64,000 nt of DNA. Source: Saprospiraceae bacterium. GTDB taxonomy: Bacteria > Bacteroidota > Bacteroidia > Chitinophagales > Saprospiraceae. The position numbers were made by a program, and so were the translations under genes. Positions 33,154-42,521 of the stretch are shown here, one piece after another. The notes beneath the pieces are model-generated. The model saw only the letters and a list, made by a program, of their open reading frames with translations, ran no database searches and had not been told where the DNA came from. How positions within the stretch are numbered: the stretch's first letter is position 1; each line of letters begins with the position of its first letter. The stretch covers positions 263,501 through 327,500 of the forward strand of contig JAHBTU010000001.1 of NCBI GenBank assembly GCA_019638455.1, written 5' to 3'.

Positions 33154-35976
33154 TCATCCCCCCCCAAAATTGCGCAGCGTGTAAGTCGCTGTCAGCATGA
33201 AGAATCGGCGCAGCACTTGGGTCGCGGAGTCTTCTACGAATGTTTCGGTCACGTTGCGGCCAATGCTGTTGTTTTGGTTGAGCAAGTCGAACACGCCGAG
33301 TCGTATCTCCAACGATTCGTTGTGGAGCATACGGTAGCCGATGGCGGCATTCCAGAGCCAGAATTGTTGGTTGAAATCATCGCCTAAGCCAGTGTAGAGC
33401 GTTTGGGAGACATCGCTGCTGAGCGTGAGTTTTTTCACTATTTCCCAATTGGCTCTCGCGTTGGCATTGTGGAAGAAGAAGTTGTTGTCCAATTGTGGTT
33501 GGAAGGTGTTGCGCACCACATTAAAGTTGGCATTGTAGGAAAGGGTGAAATCCACTTTTTCGCTGATGTTGCTGCTAAGCACCAACCCCGTGCTGGTGGT
33601 ATATGATTTCACAAAGTTTTGCACGCTGTTGATGAGGCTGGGTGAGCGTTGGTAGGTGAACCCGATATTCAGGTTCAGGTTGGTTTTTATGGCTGTGACG
33701 GGGAGGCCGTATGTGAAAAAACTGCGGGCGTTCCAGTAGCCTTCAAGGTTGATGGGGCGGTTGAGTTGTGTGCCAGTGAGCAGCGTGATGTCGTCGAGCA
33801 CGGTAGTGTCTCTTGCGGCAATCAGCGTTGAATTGCCGATGAAATTGTCTGTGAAACCGATGAAGCCGTTTGCCATGAGGCTGGTGGCTTTTTCCGGGTT
33901 GGTCTTGTTGTAACGGGCTGTGAGCGAATGGGTGAAAGGTTGTCTCAATTCAGGGTTGCCGATGTAGAGCAGCAGCGGGTTGGAGTTGTCGAGCACGTTC
34001 TGGAGCTGGTTCACGCTTGGCACGTTGGTGGAGGTGCGGTACATGAGGCGCAGGTTTTCGGTCTTTGAGGGGCGGTAGTTGAACATGGCATCGGGCATCA
34101 GGTTCTGGAAGGTTTTGCTGACGGTGAAGGCGAATGGGAACACCTGCTCACTATTGAAGCGGACGTTTTGGTAATTCAGCCCGACGGCGAAAAACATTTT
34201 TTCCTTGCGCAGGCGATAGCTCGTGCCTGCCCTTTGGGTGGTCACTTTGTTTTCAAAACGGTTGGACAGCAGCAAGTCGGGGCGGCTGTATTCGCCCGTG
34301 AGGGTGTCGAGGTTGTTGGTTTCCCGGTCCGATTGGTTTTGGTTGAAGGAGGGCGTGTAGTTGAGTTGCAGTTGGCCGAACTCGCCGACAGGCTCCGTAT
34401 AAGCCAAGTTCGACGAGAGCGTGAGGCCGTTGTTTTCCGATTCAGTCAGTTGGTCGAGGGTTTGGGTGGTATCAATGCCGTTGAAAAACTGATTTTGGGA
34501 AAAAAGGCGGCGCTCCCCCGTACGGTCGTTGAGGCTGGTGCCGAGGTTGAGCGACAAGGTGCGCCCTCTTTTTTCAAAGCGGTGGCGGTAGAGCAAGTTG
34601 TTTGAAAAAGAGTAGCCCGCGTTGTCGGAGCGGGTATTGTTCTCGGTGATATTGAGTGGGTTGTCAATGGAAAAATAGTTTTGCCCGAAAAAGTTGGTCG
34701 TGCGGGAGTTGTCCTGAAAACTGAATTGGGGCTGCATGAGCAGCGAATTGGACGAATCAATGTTGTATTCCAATCGCGCGTTGAAGCGGTGGTTGAAGTT
34801 GTCGCTTTCTGTGGTGTTTTCTTCGTCATAGCGTTGGTTGAGGCCTTCGCTCAGGAAAAACTCGCGGGAGAGTCGGCTCGTGTTGTCGTTTGAGTTGTTG
34901 TTGAAAAAGTAAGAACCGTTCACCCTGAGTTTTTCTCCCCATCGGTCGGTGTAGTTCAAGCCCAATGAGTTCACCGAGCTGATGCCCGGCTGTTGGCCGG
35001 TCAAAAAATTGTTGGCGGCCGCGCCGCCTCCGCCAGAAGGCCCGCCGCCCCTTCCGCGACCGCCGCCGCCGCCACCGCGACCACCAGTGCTGCCGCCGCT
35101 GCTCGTGATGCCGAGCAAATCCTGTGAAGTAAAGTTTTGCTGGTTGATGTTGTTGGTAAGCCCCACCAGCGAAATGCGCTGCTTGCCCTTGAAATAGTTG
35201 AGGCTGGCACCGCCGATGTAGCGGTTGTCGGTGCCATATCCCGAGTAGATTTTGCCGAAACGCCCATCGGCCTTGCCACTTTTTGTGACGATATTGAGCG
35301 TTTTTTGTGTGTTGCCATCGTCGAATCCCGTGAATTGCGCCTGCTCGCTCAAACGGTCGAACACCTGAATTTTGTCCACGATTTCGGCGGGCAGATTGCG
35401 CAGGGCGAGCGTGGCATCGTCGCCGAAAAAGTCCTCGCCATCAATCGTTATCTTGCGCAATTCCTCGCCTTGCACTTTCACCACGCCGCCTTCCACGGTG
35501 ATGCCGGGCATTTTTTGTATCAAATCTTCCACCGTAGCGTTGGGGTTGGTTTTGTAAGCATCGGCGTTGTACTGGGTGGTGTCGCCCAGTTGTTGCACCC
35601 GAATTTGCTTGTCCTGCACGAGCACTTCTTTCAGCAAGTTGGCATCCTGCGCGATATAGACCGTGCCCAAGTCAATGTCGGAGGAATCCACCGTCACTTG
35701 CATCTCGGTGGGCAAATAGCTGATGAAGGAAGTGCTCAACAGGTAGTCGCCGGGCGGCACATTGCGAATCAAGAAAATGCCTTCCAAATCCGTGATGGCG
35801 CCGCGCCGCGACGAATCTGCTTGGTTGAGCAGAAAGATGCTTACGCCCAATTGGGCCGTACCGTCTTTGGCATCAATCGCTTTTCCCGACAAAGTGGCGC
35901 CATCTTGCGCCGCAAGGATGAACGAAACGAAGAGGCAACCAAGCAGGGCAAAAGAACGAACGAGGGTAGTAGTCAT
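33154..35976 (-). CDS. TonB-dependent-receptor-like outer membrane beta-barrel protein
   Basis: 940 residues from the ATG at 35976 (signal peptide VRSFALLGCLFVSFILAAQ). Residues ~28-115 are a carboxypeptidase-regulatory-like (CarboxypepD_reg) domain; ~125-235 a plug domain (VEDLIQKMPGITVEGGVVKV, LRKITIDGEDFFGDD); the rest an Asn/Thr-rich beta-barrel ending in an aromatic strand. This layout fits outer-membrane receptors of the PF14905-type. An unusual Gly/Arg-rich insert (residues ~302-328) with RGGGGGGRGRGG interrupts the start of the barrel. No SusD partner is nearby; ligand unknown. Confidence 0.92.
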   Translation of the reverse strand: MTTTLVRSFALLGCLFVSFILAAQDGATLSGKAIDAKDGTAQLGVSIFLLNQADSSRRGAITDLEGIFLIRNVPPGDYLLSTSFISYLPTEMQVTVDSSDIDLGTVYIAQDANLLKEVLVQDKQIRVQQLGDTTQYNADAYKTNPNATVEDLIQKMPGITVEGGVVKVQGEELRKITIDGEDFFGDDATLALRNLPAEIVDKIQVFDRLSEQAQFTGFDDGNTQKTLNIVTKSGKADGRFGKIYSGYGTDNRYIGGASLNYFKGKQRISLVGLTNNINQQNFTSQDLLGITSSGGSTGGRGGGGGGRGRGGGPSGGGGAAANNFLTGQQPGISSVNSLGLNYTDRWGEKLRVNGSYFFNNNSNDNTSRLSREFFLSEGLNQRYDEENTTESDNFNHRFNARLEYNIDSSNSLLMQPQFSFQDNSRTTNFFGQNYFSIDNPLNITENNTRSDNAGYSFSNNLLYRHRFEKRGRTLSLNLGTSLNDRTGERRLFSQNQFFNGIDTTQTLDQLTESENNGLTLSSNLAYTEPVGEFGQLQLNYTPSFNQNQSDRETNNLDTLTGEYSRPDLLLSNRFENKVTTQRAGTSYRLRKEKMFFAVGLNYQNVRFNSEQVFPFAFTVSKTFQNLMPDAMFNYRPSKTENLRLMYRTSTNVPSVNQLQNVLDNSNPLLLYIGNPELRQPFTHSLTARYNKTNPEKATSLMANGFIGFTDNFIGNSTLIAARDTTVLDDITLLTGTQLNRPINLEGYWNARSFFTYGLPVTAIKTNLNLNIGFTYQRSPSLINSVQNFVKSYTTSTGLVLSSNISEKVDFTLSYNANFNVVRNTFQPQLDNNFFFHNANARANWEIVKKLTLSSDVSQTLYTGLGDDFNQQFWLWNAAIGYRMLHNESLEIRLGVFDLLNQNNSIGRNVTETFVEDSATQVLRRFFMLTATYTLRNFGGG

Positions 35977-36155
35977 GTCTAATTGTTTTGTGTTTCCGAC
36001 GGGAGCCAGCCAATACGCTGGAAAGCGAAGGTAGGTTTTCTCCAACTAGGCGAATCGCGTGAGACCGGAAAAGCCGATGGGTGTTTAATGCTGGCAATAA
36101 AGGGGCATTCATCCTCCTCATGCAACTTTTGCCCTCCATTCCTTATCTTCGTGCC

Positions 36156-36968
36156 ATGAATCGCGCCACCCTTGTTGCTTCCATTTTTCAAAAAAAATCA
36201 TTTCTCTGCGTCGGTCTGGATACCGAATTGGGAAAAATCCCATCTCACCTCCGCACTTCTGACGACCCGGTTTTTGAGTTCAATCGCCACATCATTGATG
36301 CCACGCGCGACCTTTGTGTGGCCTACAAACCCAATTTGGCTTTCTATGAAAGTCTCGGCCCCAATGGCTGGCAGACCCTCGCCCGCACGGTGGACTACAT
36401 TGGCCGCGAGCACTTTGTCATCGCAGATGCCAAGCGTGGCGATATCGGCAACACGAGCCGGATGTACGCGGAGGCGTTTTTTCAAAAAATGAATTTTGAT
36501 GCCGTCACCGTTGCTCCATACATGGGCGAGGACAGCGTGACGCCCTTTTTGGGCTTCGAGGGAAAATGGGCTATTGTGTTGGCGCTCACGTCGAACAAGG
36601 GCAGCAGCGATTTTCAGCGCGATTGGCTGGAAGACAGCCGCGAGCTGATGTGGGAAAAGGTAATGCGTGTCGCGCAGGGCTGGGGCACTCCCGACAATCT
36701 GATGTTCGTGTTGGGGGCCACGCATCCCGATGCGTTCCTGCGCGTCCGGGAACTCGCGCCGCGCAGTTTTCTGCTCGTGCCGGGGGTGGGCGCTCAGGGG
36801 GGCGACTTGGCGGCTATTTGCCAACACGGAATGACCGACGACTGCGGCCTTTTGGTGAATGCCTCGCGGAGCATTATTTACGCCTCGTCGGGGGCCGATT
36901 TTGCCGAAAAAGCACGGGCGGAAGCCTTGAAAATGCAGCGTGAAATGGCTGGTTTGCTGAGCGTTTAG
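36156..36968 (+). CDS. pyrF: Orotidine 5'-phosphate decarboxylase (type 2 family)
   Basis: 270 residues from the ATG at 36156; the in-frame ATG at 36081 is too far upstream. Catalyses the last step of UMP synthesis. The type-2 PyrF pattern is clear: FLCVGLDTELGKIP at the start, AYKPNLAFYE, the catalytic DAKRGDIGNTS loop (Asp-Lys-Asp), FLLVPGVGAQGGDL and a terminal phosphate-binding NASRSIIYAS. Length fits the family. No other pyrimidine genes are adjacent. Confidence 0.96.
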   Translation: MNRATLVASIFQKKSFLCVGLDTELGKIPSHLRTSDDPVFEFNRHIIDATRDLCVAYKPNLAFYESLGPNGWQTLARTVDYIGREHFVIADAKRGDIGNTSRMYAEAFFQKMNFDAVTVAPYMGEDSVTPFLGFEGKWAIVLALTSNKGSSDFQRDWLEDSRELMWEKVMRVAQGWGTPDNLMFVLGATHPDAFLRVRELAPRSFLLVPGVGAQGGDLAAICQHGMTDDCGLLVNASRSIIYASSGADFAEKARAEALKMQREMAGLLSV

Positions 36969-37011
36969 CATTTTTGCCCGCGCAGCCCAAAAGAGCCGAA
37001 AGTCTCACAAT

Positions 37012-37041
37012 CCTCCACCTTCTACCCTCCACCCCCCACCC
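37012..37041. repeat. Short CCCTCYA-type heptamer run with a shared tail
   Basis: CCTCCACCTTCTACCCTCC followed by ACCCCCCACCCAAG, the same heptamer theme as the big array at 42522-42799. Both end in a similar AAGTT..TTTTC..CACC tail and lie upstream of a plus-strand gene (here 37074; there hemH). Confidence 0.6.
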
Positions 37042-37073
37042 AAGTTCTTTTCTTCACCAAACACATTTTTGCC

Positions 37074-37637
37074 ATGAAACGCTACACTCTTCCTGTTTTG
37101 ATTGGCCTGCCCTTTTGCGCCCTCCTTTTCCAAGCCTGCCAAACCTGTTGCACCGACCCACTCATCGTCAAAATCCCGAACAACGATGCTACCCCGCCAT
37201 CGCTGCGCTGGGAAGTCGCCATGTTGTCACAAACGCCATCCGGCCCCATCAGCAGCATGAATATGTACACGGAGGCGGTCACCAATATCTCGGTGAAAAC
37301 CACCGACAAAGTGGATGTGTATCTGGTGGCCCGCGACGACGAGAGCGGCATCAAAAAAGCAAGCATGAAAGGGGGCTTTGGCTACACCTGCATTCCGCCC
37401 GGCGGCGGCACCGCCATCGCGGTGGATGGTTTTGTGCCTGAGCGGGTCATGGATTTTTCCATGCTGACCACCTGCGGCCTCAAGGAGTGGAAAATTGCCC
37501 TCGAGGCGCTCAACGTGTCGCTTTCATGCCCCAACAACGGCGCTTTGAGCGGTGCCATGATAGGCATCACGGGCAATGGGGAAAACTTCAAGGGCGGCAC
37601 TTCGAGCCTGACGCTGAATGTGAACGTGACACAATAG
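37074..37637 (+). CDS. Predicted lipoprotein, unrecognised
   Basis: 187 residues. Signal peptide with lipobox-like LLFQACQTCC. The remainder is beta-rich and neutral: NISVKTTDKVDVYLVARDDE, VPERVMDFSMLTTCGLKEWK and a C-terminal GGTSSLTLNVNV, suggesting an Ig-like or C2-like sandwich. Four Cys could form disulfides. No family recognised. The stop (37637) is 11 bases from the convergent kinase-like gene. Confidence 0.75.
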   Translation: MKRYTLPVLIGLPFCALLFQACQTCCTDPLIVKIPNNDATPPSLRWEVAMLSQTPSGPISSMNMYTEAVTNISVKTTDKVDVYLVARDDESGIKKASMKGGFGYTCIPPGGGTAIAVDGFVPERVMDFSMLTTCGLKEWKIALEALNVSLSCPNNGALSGAMIGITGNGENFKGGTSSLTLNVNVTQ

Positions 37638-37648
37638 CGCCGATGACC

Positions 37649-38185
37649 TCAGCGGTTGAGGAAATATGTTTTGAAGTGTTCCAACTCTGCGAGTTCCGCT
37701 TCCACAAATTTTTGAAAAACCTTGTCGCCTACCTGCGAACGCAGGGCGGAGATGCCCACGTCTATCAGGCGAATGCCTTGCGGGGTGAGAAAGATATTGT
37801 CGAAACGGTCGCCGGGTTCGTTGGAAGGGCGGCGCAAATCGCGGTGGGCAAACCCTGCTTGATGGAGCGTTTGCAATTCATCCTCAAAGACGGAAAAAAT
37901 CACCTCGCGTTTTTCAAACTCTATACTTCGATAGTCCATGGGGTAGAGGCGCTCCATCACGAGCATTTCCCAACCGTGTTCCTCGTCGTAATCTATGCGT
38001 CGAAATTTCACCACGAGTTCATTGACGGCATTGGCAAACTTCATCTTTTCTGCCTCTGAGCCAATGTCGGAGCGTGTGTCGCCCGTGTATATTTTGGCGG
38101 CCTCCGTGTCGCTCAGGGCGATCACGATGTTGTTGGCCCCTGCTGAAAGTTGACGTGGATAGCGTTTTGTCAACATGGATTTCAT
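37649..38185 (-). CDS. Minimal protein-kinase-like protein
   Basis: 178 residues, too short for a full kinase but with the landmarks of the fold: ATP-site Lys in AAKIYTG, an acidic helix with Glu (SDIGSEAEKMKF), hinge-like WEMLVMERLYP, catalytic HRDL followed after an unusual insertion (RRPSNEPGDRF) by DNIFLTPQGIRLIDVGIS, where DVG replaces DFG. It resembles the lipopolysaccharide/aminoglycoside kinase-like group more than Ser/Thr kinases, and the C-lobe is cut short. Start could also be nine bases in (38176). No signal. Substrate unknown. Confidence 0.75.
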   Translation of the reverse strand: MKSMLTKRYPRQLSAGANNIVIALSDTEAAKIYTGDTRSDIGSEAEKMKFANAVNELVVKFRRIDYDEEHGWEMLVMERLYPMDYRSIEFEKREVIFSVFEDELQTLHQAGFAHRDLRRPSNEPGDRFDNIFLTPQGIRLIDVGISALRSQVGDKVFQKFVEAELAELEHFKTYFLNR

Positions 38186-38212
38186 GATATTGGTTAAAGT
38201 AAAGCAGTATTG

Positions 38213-39865
38213 CTATCGCCGGATTTTTTGCTCAAAGCCCGCGGCATCCAGCGCGTTCAGGCAATGGGCTGCCGTCAACGCTCCTTTGCGTGCCACCATC
38301 ACCCCGTAGCGGACATCATGCACCCCGTCCTTGCTGTGCGCGTCGGGGTTGATGCTGATAGGGATGCCGTGCCGCACAGCCTCCGGGATAAGCGTCCAGT
38401 CGAGGTCGAGGCGGTAGGGGTTGGCGTTTAGTTCTATGGCGACGTGGTGGCGGGAGCAAGCCTCAAACACTTTTTCCCAGTCGAGCGGGTAGCCTTCGCG
38501 GCTCAGCAGCAATCGCCCGGTCGGGTGGCCGAGGATGGTGGTGTGAGGGTTTTCAATAGCACTCAAAATGCGAGATGTGGCTTTTTCTTTGCTCATTTTC
38601 AGGTTGGAGTGTACCGATGCAATGACGAAATCAAATCGCCTCAAAACATCCTCCTCGTAGTCCAAGGAGCCGTCGGTCAGGATGTCGCTTTCGATGCCTT
38701 TGAAAATGCGGAAGGGGGCGAGTTCCTCATTCAATCTGTCAATCTCCTCCCACTGCGCCAACACCCGAGCGGGCTTCAGCCCATTGGCATAAAACGCTGC
38801 TTGGCTGTGGTCGGTGATGCCGATGTAGGCATAGCCAAGTGAGCGAACGTGTTCGCACATCTCGCGCAGGCTGTGCAGCCCGTCGCTCCAAGTGGTATGG
38901 ACGTGGAGGATGCCTTTGAGGTCGTGGTCTTCAATCAATTCCTCATGCCGTCCTTTGGCGGGGGAGGGGGGCAGGGTGGTTTCACGCAACTCTGGAGCGA
39001 CGTAGGGCTGTCCGGCTTTTTCAAACACCTGTTCTTCGTGTTCCAGATTTTTGAAGTCAATGCCGGGATGAGCTTTTGCGAACGTTTCCACAAAAGCGGG
39101 ACTACCTGTGTGCTTGAACATTTTGGAGCCAAACTCGGAAGGCTCGCACCGGTGGATAAAGGCGCTTGTGTTGTTTTCCAGACGCACTTGCCAAGTGGTG
39201 TCTTTTTGATGTTCAAGCGTCAAAGTGGCTCCATCCAGCGCGGGAGAGAGGTCGCCGGCATAGCCAACCAATATCTCCAGTTTTTCGATGACCGGGCAGC
39301 GACGGCGCAACTCGCCGACGGGGGCCACGCGGGCACCGGGCAGCTTGCCGACGAGCCACGCGCCGATAAAATCGGCCTCCTCCTCAGCAGCGTCCAGATG
39401 GATTTTGTCGCGGCTTTTGAGGAAGTATTCAAGCTTGTTTTTGAGGTCTTCCTGCGTTTTCAGGCCAAAACCCTTGTACTCGATGAGGCGGTTTTCGTTG
39501 CAGGCATACCACAGTTCCCCGACGGTCTCGATGCCCATTTCTTGCCACACGACGCGCACTTTTTTAGGGCCAAAGCCATTGACTTCCAGCATCTCCACCA
39601 CGCCGGGCGGGGTTTTTTCCCGATATTTTTCCAACGTTGCCATCTGGCCGTTTGTGACCAGTTCGCGGATTTTCCCGGCGATGGCCGGGCCAACTCCCTT
39701 GATGGCTTTGATTTCGGCATCCGACATTTCGGCGAGCGGGCGGTCGAGTTTGCGCAAATTCAGGTAAGCGTTGCGGTAAGAGCGGATGCGGAAGTCGTCT
39801 TCCTCATGGAGTTCCATGAGGTTGGCGAGTTCGTCGAAGGCGTTGGCGATTTGTTTGTTTGTCAT
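38213..39865 (-). CDS. polX: PolX-type protein: helix-hairpin-helix/polymerase region plus PHP domain
   Basis: 550 residues. Residues 1-~310 match the X-family polymerase region: HhH elements IKAIKGVGPAIAGKI and LEVNGFGPKKVRVVWQ, then GELRRRCPVIEKLEILV where active enzymes have a DxD metal site; here it reads KLE, so polymerase activity is doubtful. Residues ~325-550 are a PHP domain with HVHTTWSDG, GITDHSQAA, ASVHSNL, GHPTGRLL and NPDAHS, all metal residues present. The gene overlaps the M20 gene by four bases (ATGA), indicating co-translation. Confidence 0.92.
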   Translation of the reverse strand: MTNKQIANAFDELANLMELHEEDDFRIRSYRNAYLNLRKLDRPLAEMSDAEIKAIKGVGPAIAGKIRELVTNGQMATLEKYREKTPPGVVEMLEVNGFGPKKVRVVWQEMGIETVGELWYACNENRLIEYKGFGLKTQEDLKNKLEYFLKSRDKIHLDAAEEEADFIGAWLVGKLPGARVAPVGELRRRCPVIEKLEILVGYAGDLSPALDGATLTLEHQKDTTWQVRLENNTSAFIHRCEPSEFGSKMFKHTGSPAFVETFAKAHPGIDFKNLEHEEQVFEKAGQPYVAPELRETTLPPSPAKGRHEELIEDHDLKGILHVHTTWSDGLHSLREMCEHVRSLGYAYIGITDHSQAAFYANGLKPARVLAQWEEIDRLNEELAPFRIFKGIESDILTDGSLDYEEDVLRRFDFVIASVHSNLKMSKEKATSRILSAIENPHTTILGHPTGRLLLSREGYPLDWEKVFEACSRHHVAIELNANPYRLDLDWTLIPEAVRHGIPISINPDAHSKDGVHDVRYGVMVARKGALTAAHCLNALDAAGFEQKIRR

Positions 39866-41157
39866 TTTTTCCCAAAATAATCAAGCACGAGATAGCAAAA
39901 GGCACGCACGCCGAGTTTTAGCCCGCTTTCGTCAATGTAAAAATCAGGCGTGTGGTGGGCGGCGGCATCTTCTTTCTTTTGGCCGATGGGCATGCCGCCG
40001 AGGAAAAAGTAGAGCGACGGCACTTTCTGCGCGAAAAATCCAAAGTCTTCCGCGCCCGTGCGGGCTTTTATTTCCACCACTTTTTCCACGCCGGCCGCTT
40101 CGCGGAGGGAGGGTAGCATTCGGGTTGTCAGGGCGGGGTCGTTGAAGGTGATGGGCGTTTTGTTTTCGATGCGGACTTCGGCTCGTGCGCCTGCGCTTTC
40201 CGCTATTTTTTCGGCGGTCAATTTTATTTTGTGATGAATGAGGCGTTGCATGGCGGTGTCGAGCGTGCGGATGGTGCCCACCATCTCGGCCAATTCGGGA
40301 ATGATGTTGGCCCGAACACCGCTTGTGATTTTGCCGACCGTGACCACCGCCGGTTGCTCGGTCAAATCCATTTGACGGCTCACGATGGTCTGCAACCCTT
40401 GTATGATTTCTGCCGAAACGACGATAGGGTCCACGCCGCTCCACGGCTGCGAGCCGTGCGATTGTTTGCCGTGAACAGTGACGTAAAACCAATCGGAGGC
40501 CGCCATGATGCCGCCGGAACGATAGCCGATTTTGCCCACTTCCGTCTGCGAGTTGATGTGCAGGCCAAACATGGCTTCGATTTTCGGATGGTCGAGCACC
40601 CCTTCCTTTATCATGAGCGGGGCGCCGCCTTCCTCGCCTTCCGGCGGGCCTTCCTCAGCGGGCTGGAACACAAACACCACCGTGCCGGCAAGGTCGTTTT
40701 TCATGGCGGTCAGTATTTCGGCTACCGCCATCATGATGGCCACATGCGTGTCGTGGCCGCAGGCGTGCATCACGCCCACTTCCTCGCCATTGTAGGTGGA
40801 TTTTGCGAGCGATTTGAAAGGCAAATCCACGCGCTCCACCACCGGGAGTGCATCCATGTCGGCACGCAGGCCGATGATGGGGCCGGGTTTTCCGCCTTTC
40901 AACACGCCCACCACACCCGTGTGGGCAATGCCCGTGCGCACCTCCAAGCCCAGACTTCGCAGGTGGACAGCGACTTTTTCGGCGGTTCTAAATTCGCGGT
41001 TCGACAGCTCGGGGTATTGGTGAAAGTCGCGGCGCCACTCAATGAGTTTTGCCTCAAGTTGGTCGGCCAGTTGGTCGGCTTGTTTTTTGAGCTGCGGTTG
41101 GGAGAAAAGTATTTCTGGGAGCAATAGAGCGGCAAGTGTGGCAATCCAGATTTTCAT
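39862..41157 (-). CDS. M20 family amidohydrolase (IAA-amino acid hydrolase/hippurate hydrolase type), exported
   Basis: About 431 residues from the ATG at 41157 (41166 possible), with a signal peptide MKIWIATLAALLLPEILFSQ. Zn-binding motifs of peptidase family M20D: LRADMDALPV, MHACGHDTH, QPAEEGPPEG and the dimerisation lid region; the catalytic Glu is in QPAEEG and the last His ligand side near TGAEDFGFFA. Such enzymes release an amino acid from N-acyl compounds. The stop overlaps the PolX start. Confidence 0.93.
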   Translation of the reverse strand: MKIWIATLAALLLPEILFSQPQLKKQADQLADQLEAKLIEWRRDFHQYPELSNREFRTAEKVAVHLRSLGLEVRTGIAHTGVVGVLKGGKPGPIIGLRADMDALPVVERVDLPFKSLAKSTYNGEEVGVMHACGHDTHVAIMMAVAEILTAMKNDLAGTVVFVFQPAEEGPPEGEEGGAPLMIKEGVLDHPKIEAMFGLHINSQTEVGKIGYRSGGIMAASDWFYVTVHGKQSHGSQPWSGVDPIVVSAEIIQGLQTIVSRQMDLTEQPAVVTVGKITSGVRANIIPELAEMVGTIRTLDTAMQRLIHHKIKLTAEKIAESAGARAEVRIENKTPITFNDPALTTRMLPSLREAAGVEKVVEIKARTGAEDFGFFAQKVPSLYFFLGGMPIGQKKEDAAAHHTPDFYIDESGLKLGVRAFCYLVLDYFGKK

Positions 41158-41196
41158 ATCACGCATTGATTAGTGGCGGGCAAAGTAGGGCGATTT

Positions 41197-42438
41197 TCAG
41201 ATAGTGGTTCCCACAAAATACATCTCGATTTCCCCGACGTGCTTGGCGGGGAAACGCCCCCGGTAAATGCACTCAAACGCATCTTTCACATGGTGGTAGG
41301 TGGCTTCCGAGATGTTGATGTTGTCCGGCTCGCAGGTTTGTTCCATGCGGGCGGCGATGTTGACCGTCTCGCCCCAGATGTCGTAGGCAATTTTGCTGCT
41401 TCCCACCACACCCGCCATCACCGGGCCAGTGTGGATGCCGATGCGAATGTCGAAAGGGTAGCCGAATTGCGCTAATTTTTCCTCACGTTGCTCCACCACG
41501 AACTGGCGAATCTCCAGCGCGGCTTTCAGCACTGCGGCGGCGTGGTCGGGGCGGGGCGTGGGGATGCCGCCCGCGCACATATAGCTGTCGCCGATGGTCT
41601 TTATTTTTTCCAAACCGTGTCGGGCGATGATTTCGTCGAAGGCACTAAAGTAAAAGTCAATCTGCTCCACCAAGGCCTCGGCACTAAGGGTGCGGGCAAA
41701 AGCGGAGAAGCCCACAAAATCAGTAAACATGACGGTGGCTGCGGGGTAACTTTTGGCCGACACCGAGCCTTTCTCCATGAGTTCCCTTGCCGTCTCCTCC
41801 GGGAAAATATTGAGCAACAATCGGTCGGCCATTTCGTGCTCGTCCTTGACGAGTTTGATTAAAGCCGCCTTGTTTTTCAAAAAACCTTCCATGAGAAAAT
41901 AAGCAACGGCGGCGGTGAAGGCAAAATTGAACTCGAAAAACAACAGATGCACCTCTGGCGGCAGGTTGTTGGGGTCGGGGCGGGCGATGTATTCCCAAAC
42001 GCCAGCCACCAACAAGGCAAAAAGGTAAGCAAAAAAAGTGCGCCGCGCTGTCTTGATTTGTGCAAACATCAGTGTGCCAAGCGGCGCTAGAAATGCCGCC
42101 AATACCACGCCGCTGCCACCAGTGAAGCCCCCGTGCGTGATTTGGGCTACAAGCGGCAACATGATGGTCAGCACAATCTGTATGTTGCGAAAACGGCGAA
42201 AATTGCCACGCTTCTTGAACACCCAAAGATTCACCGTGCTGATGAAAAAGTAGGAAAACGTCGTCCACCAAGTGAAGCGGCCACCGAATAGGTAGAAAGC
42301 CAGATTGTAGGTAAAATCCAGCAACGTGATAAGCACAATAATCGTCAGCGCAAGCGTGCGATGTTCGATTTCTTCGGGCGTAAGGTGCTGAAACCCAAAG
42401 TGGCGGCTAAAAATCTTGTTCAAATGGGCCGGCAACAT
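41197..42438 (-). CDS. Class III adenylate cyclase with N-terminal six-helix membrane domain
   Basis: 413 residues. The first ~210 carry about six hydrophobic helices (LTIIVLITLLDFTYNLAFYL, GVVLAAFLAPLGTLMFAQ, FFAYLFALLVAGVWEY), then a cyclase homology domain: FTDFVGFSAFA and KTIGDSYMCAGG (two metal Asp), Lys in LEKIKTIGD, substrate-specifying IWGETVNIAARME. The Lys/Asp pair and DIWGETVN fit ATP over GTP. Makes cAMP from ATP, probably sensing through the membrane part. The receptor-like N-terminus is not a known sensor family. Confidence 0.93.
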   Translation of the reverse strand: MLPAHLNKIFSRHFGFQHLTPEEIEHRTLALTIIVLITLLDFTYNLAFYLFGGRFTWWTTFSYFFISTVNLWVFKKRGNFRRFRNIQIVLTIMLPLVAQITHGGFTGGSGVVLAAFLAPLGTLMFAQIKTARRTFFAYLFALLVAGVWEYIARPDPNNLPPEVHLLFFEFNFAFTAAVAYFLMEGFLKNKAALIKLVKDEHEMADRLLLNIFPEETARELMEKGSVSAKSYPAATVMFTDFVGFSAFARTLSAEALVEQIDFYFSAFDEIIARHGLEKIKTIGDSYMCAGGIPTPRPDHAAAVLKAALEIRQFVVEQREEKLAQFGYPFDIRIGIHTGPVMAGVVGSSKIAYDIWGETVNIAARMEQTCEPDNINISEATYHHVKDAFECIYRGRFPAKHVGEIEMYFVGTTI

Positions 42439-42521
42439 TGTGCAAACTTACTGATTCCTCAAAAATCCAACCCAAAGGTTTGAGACCACAACGTCTTTGC
42501 CCCAGTCCAATACCGTCGCAG

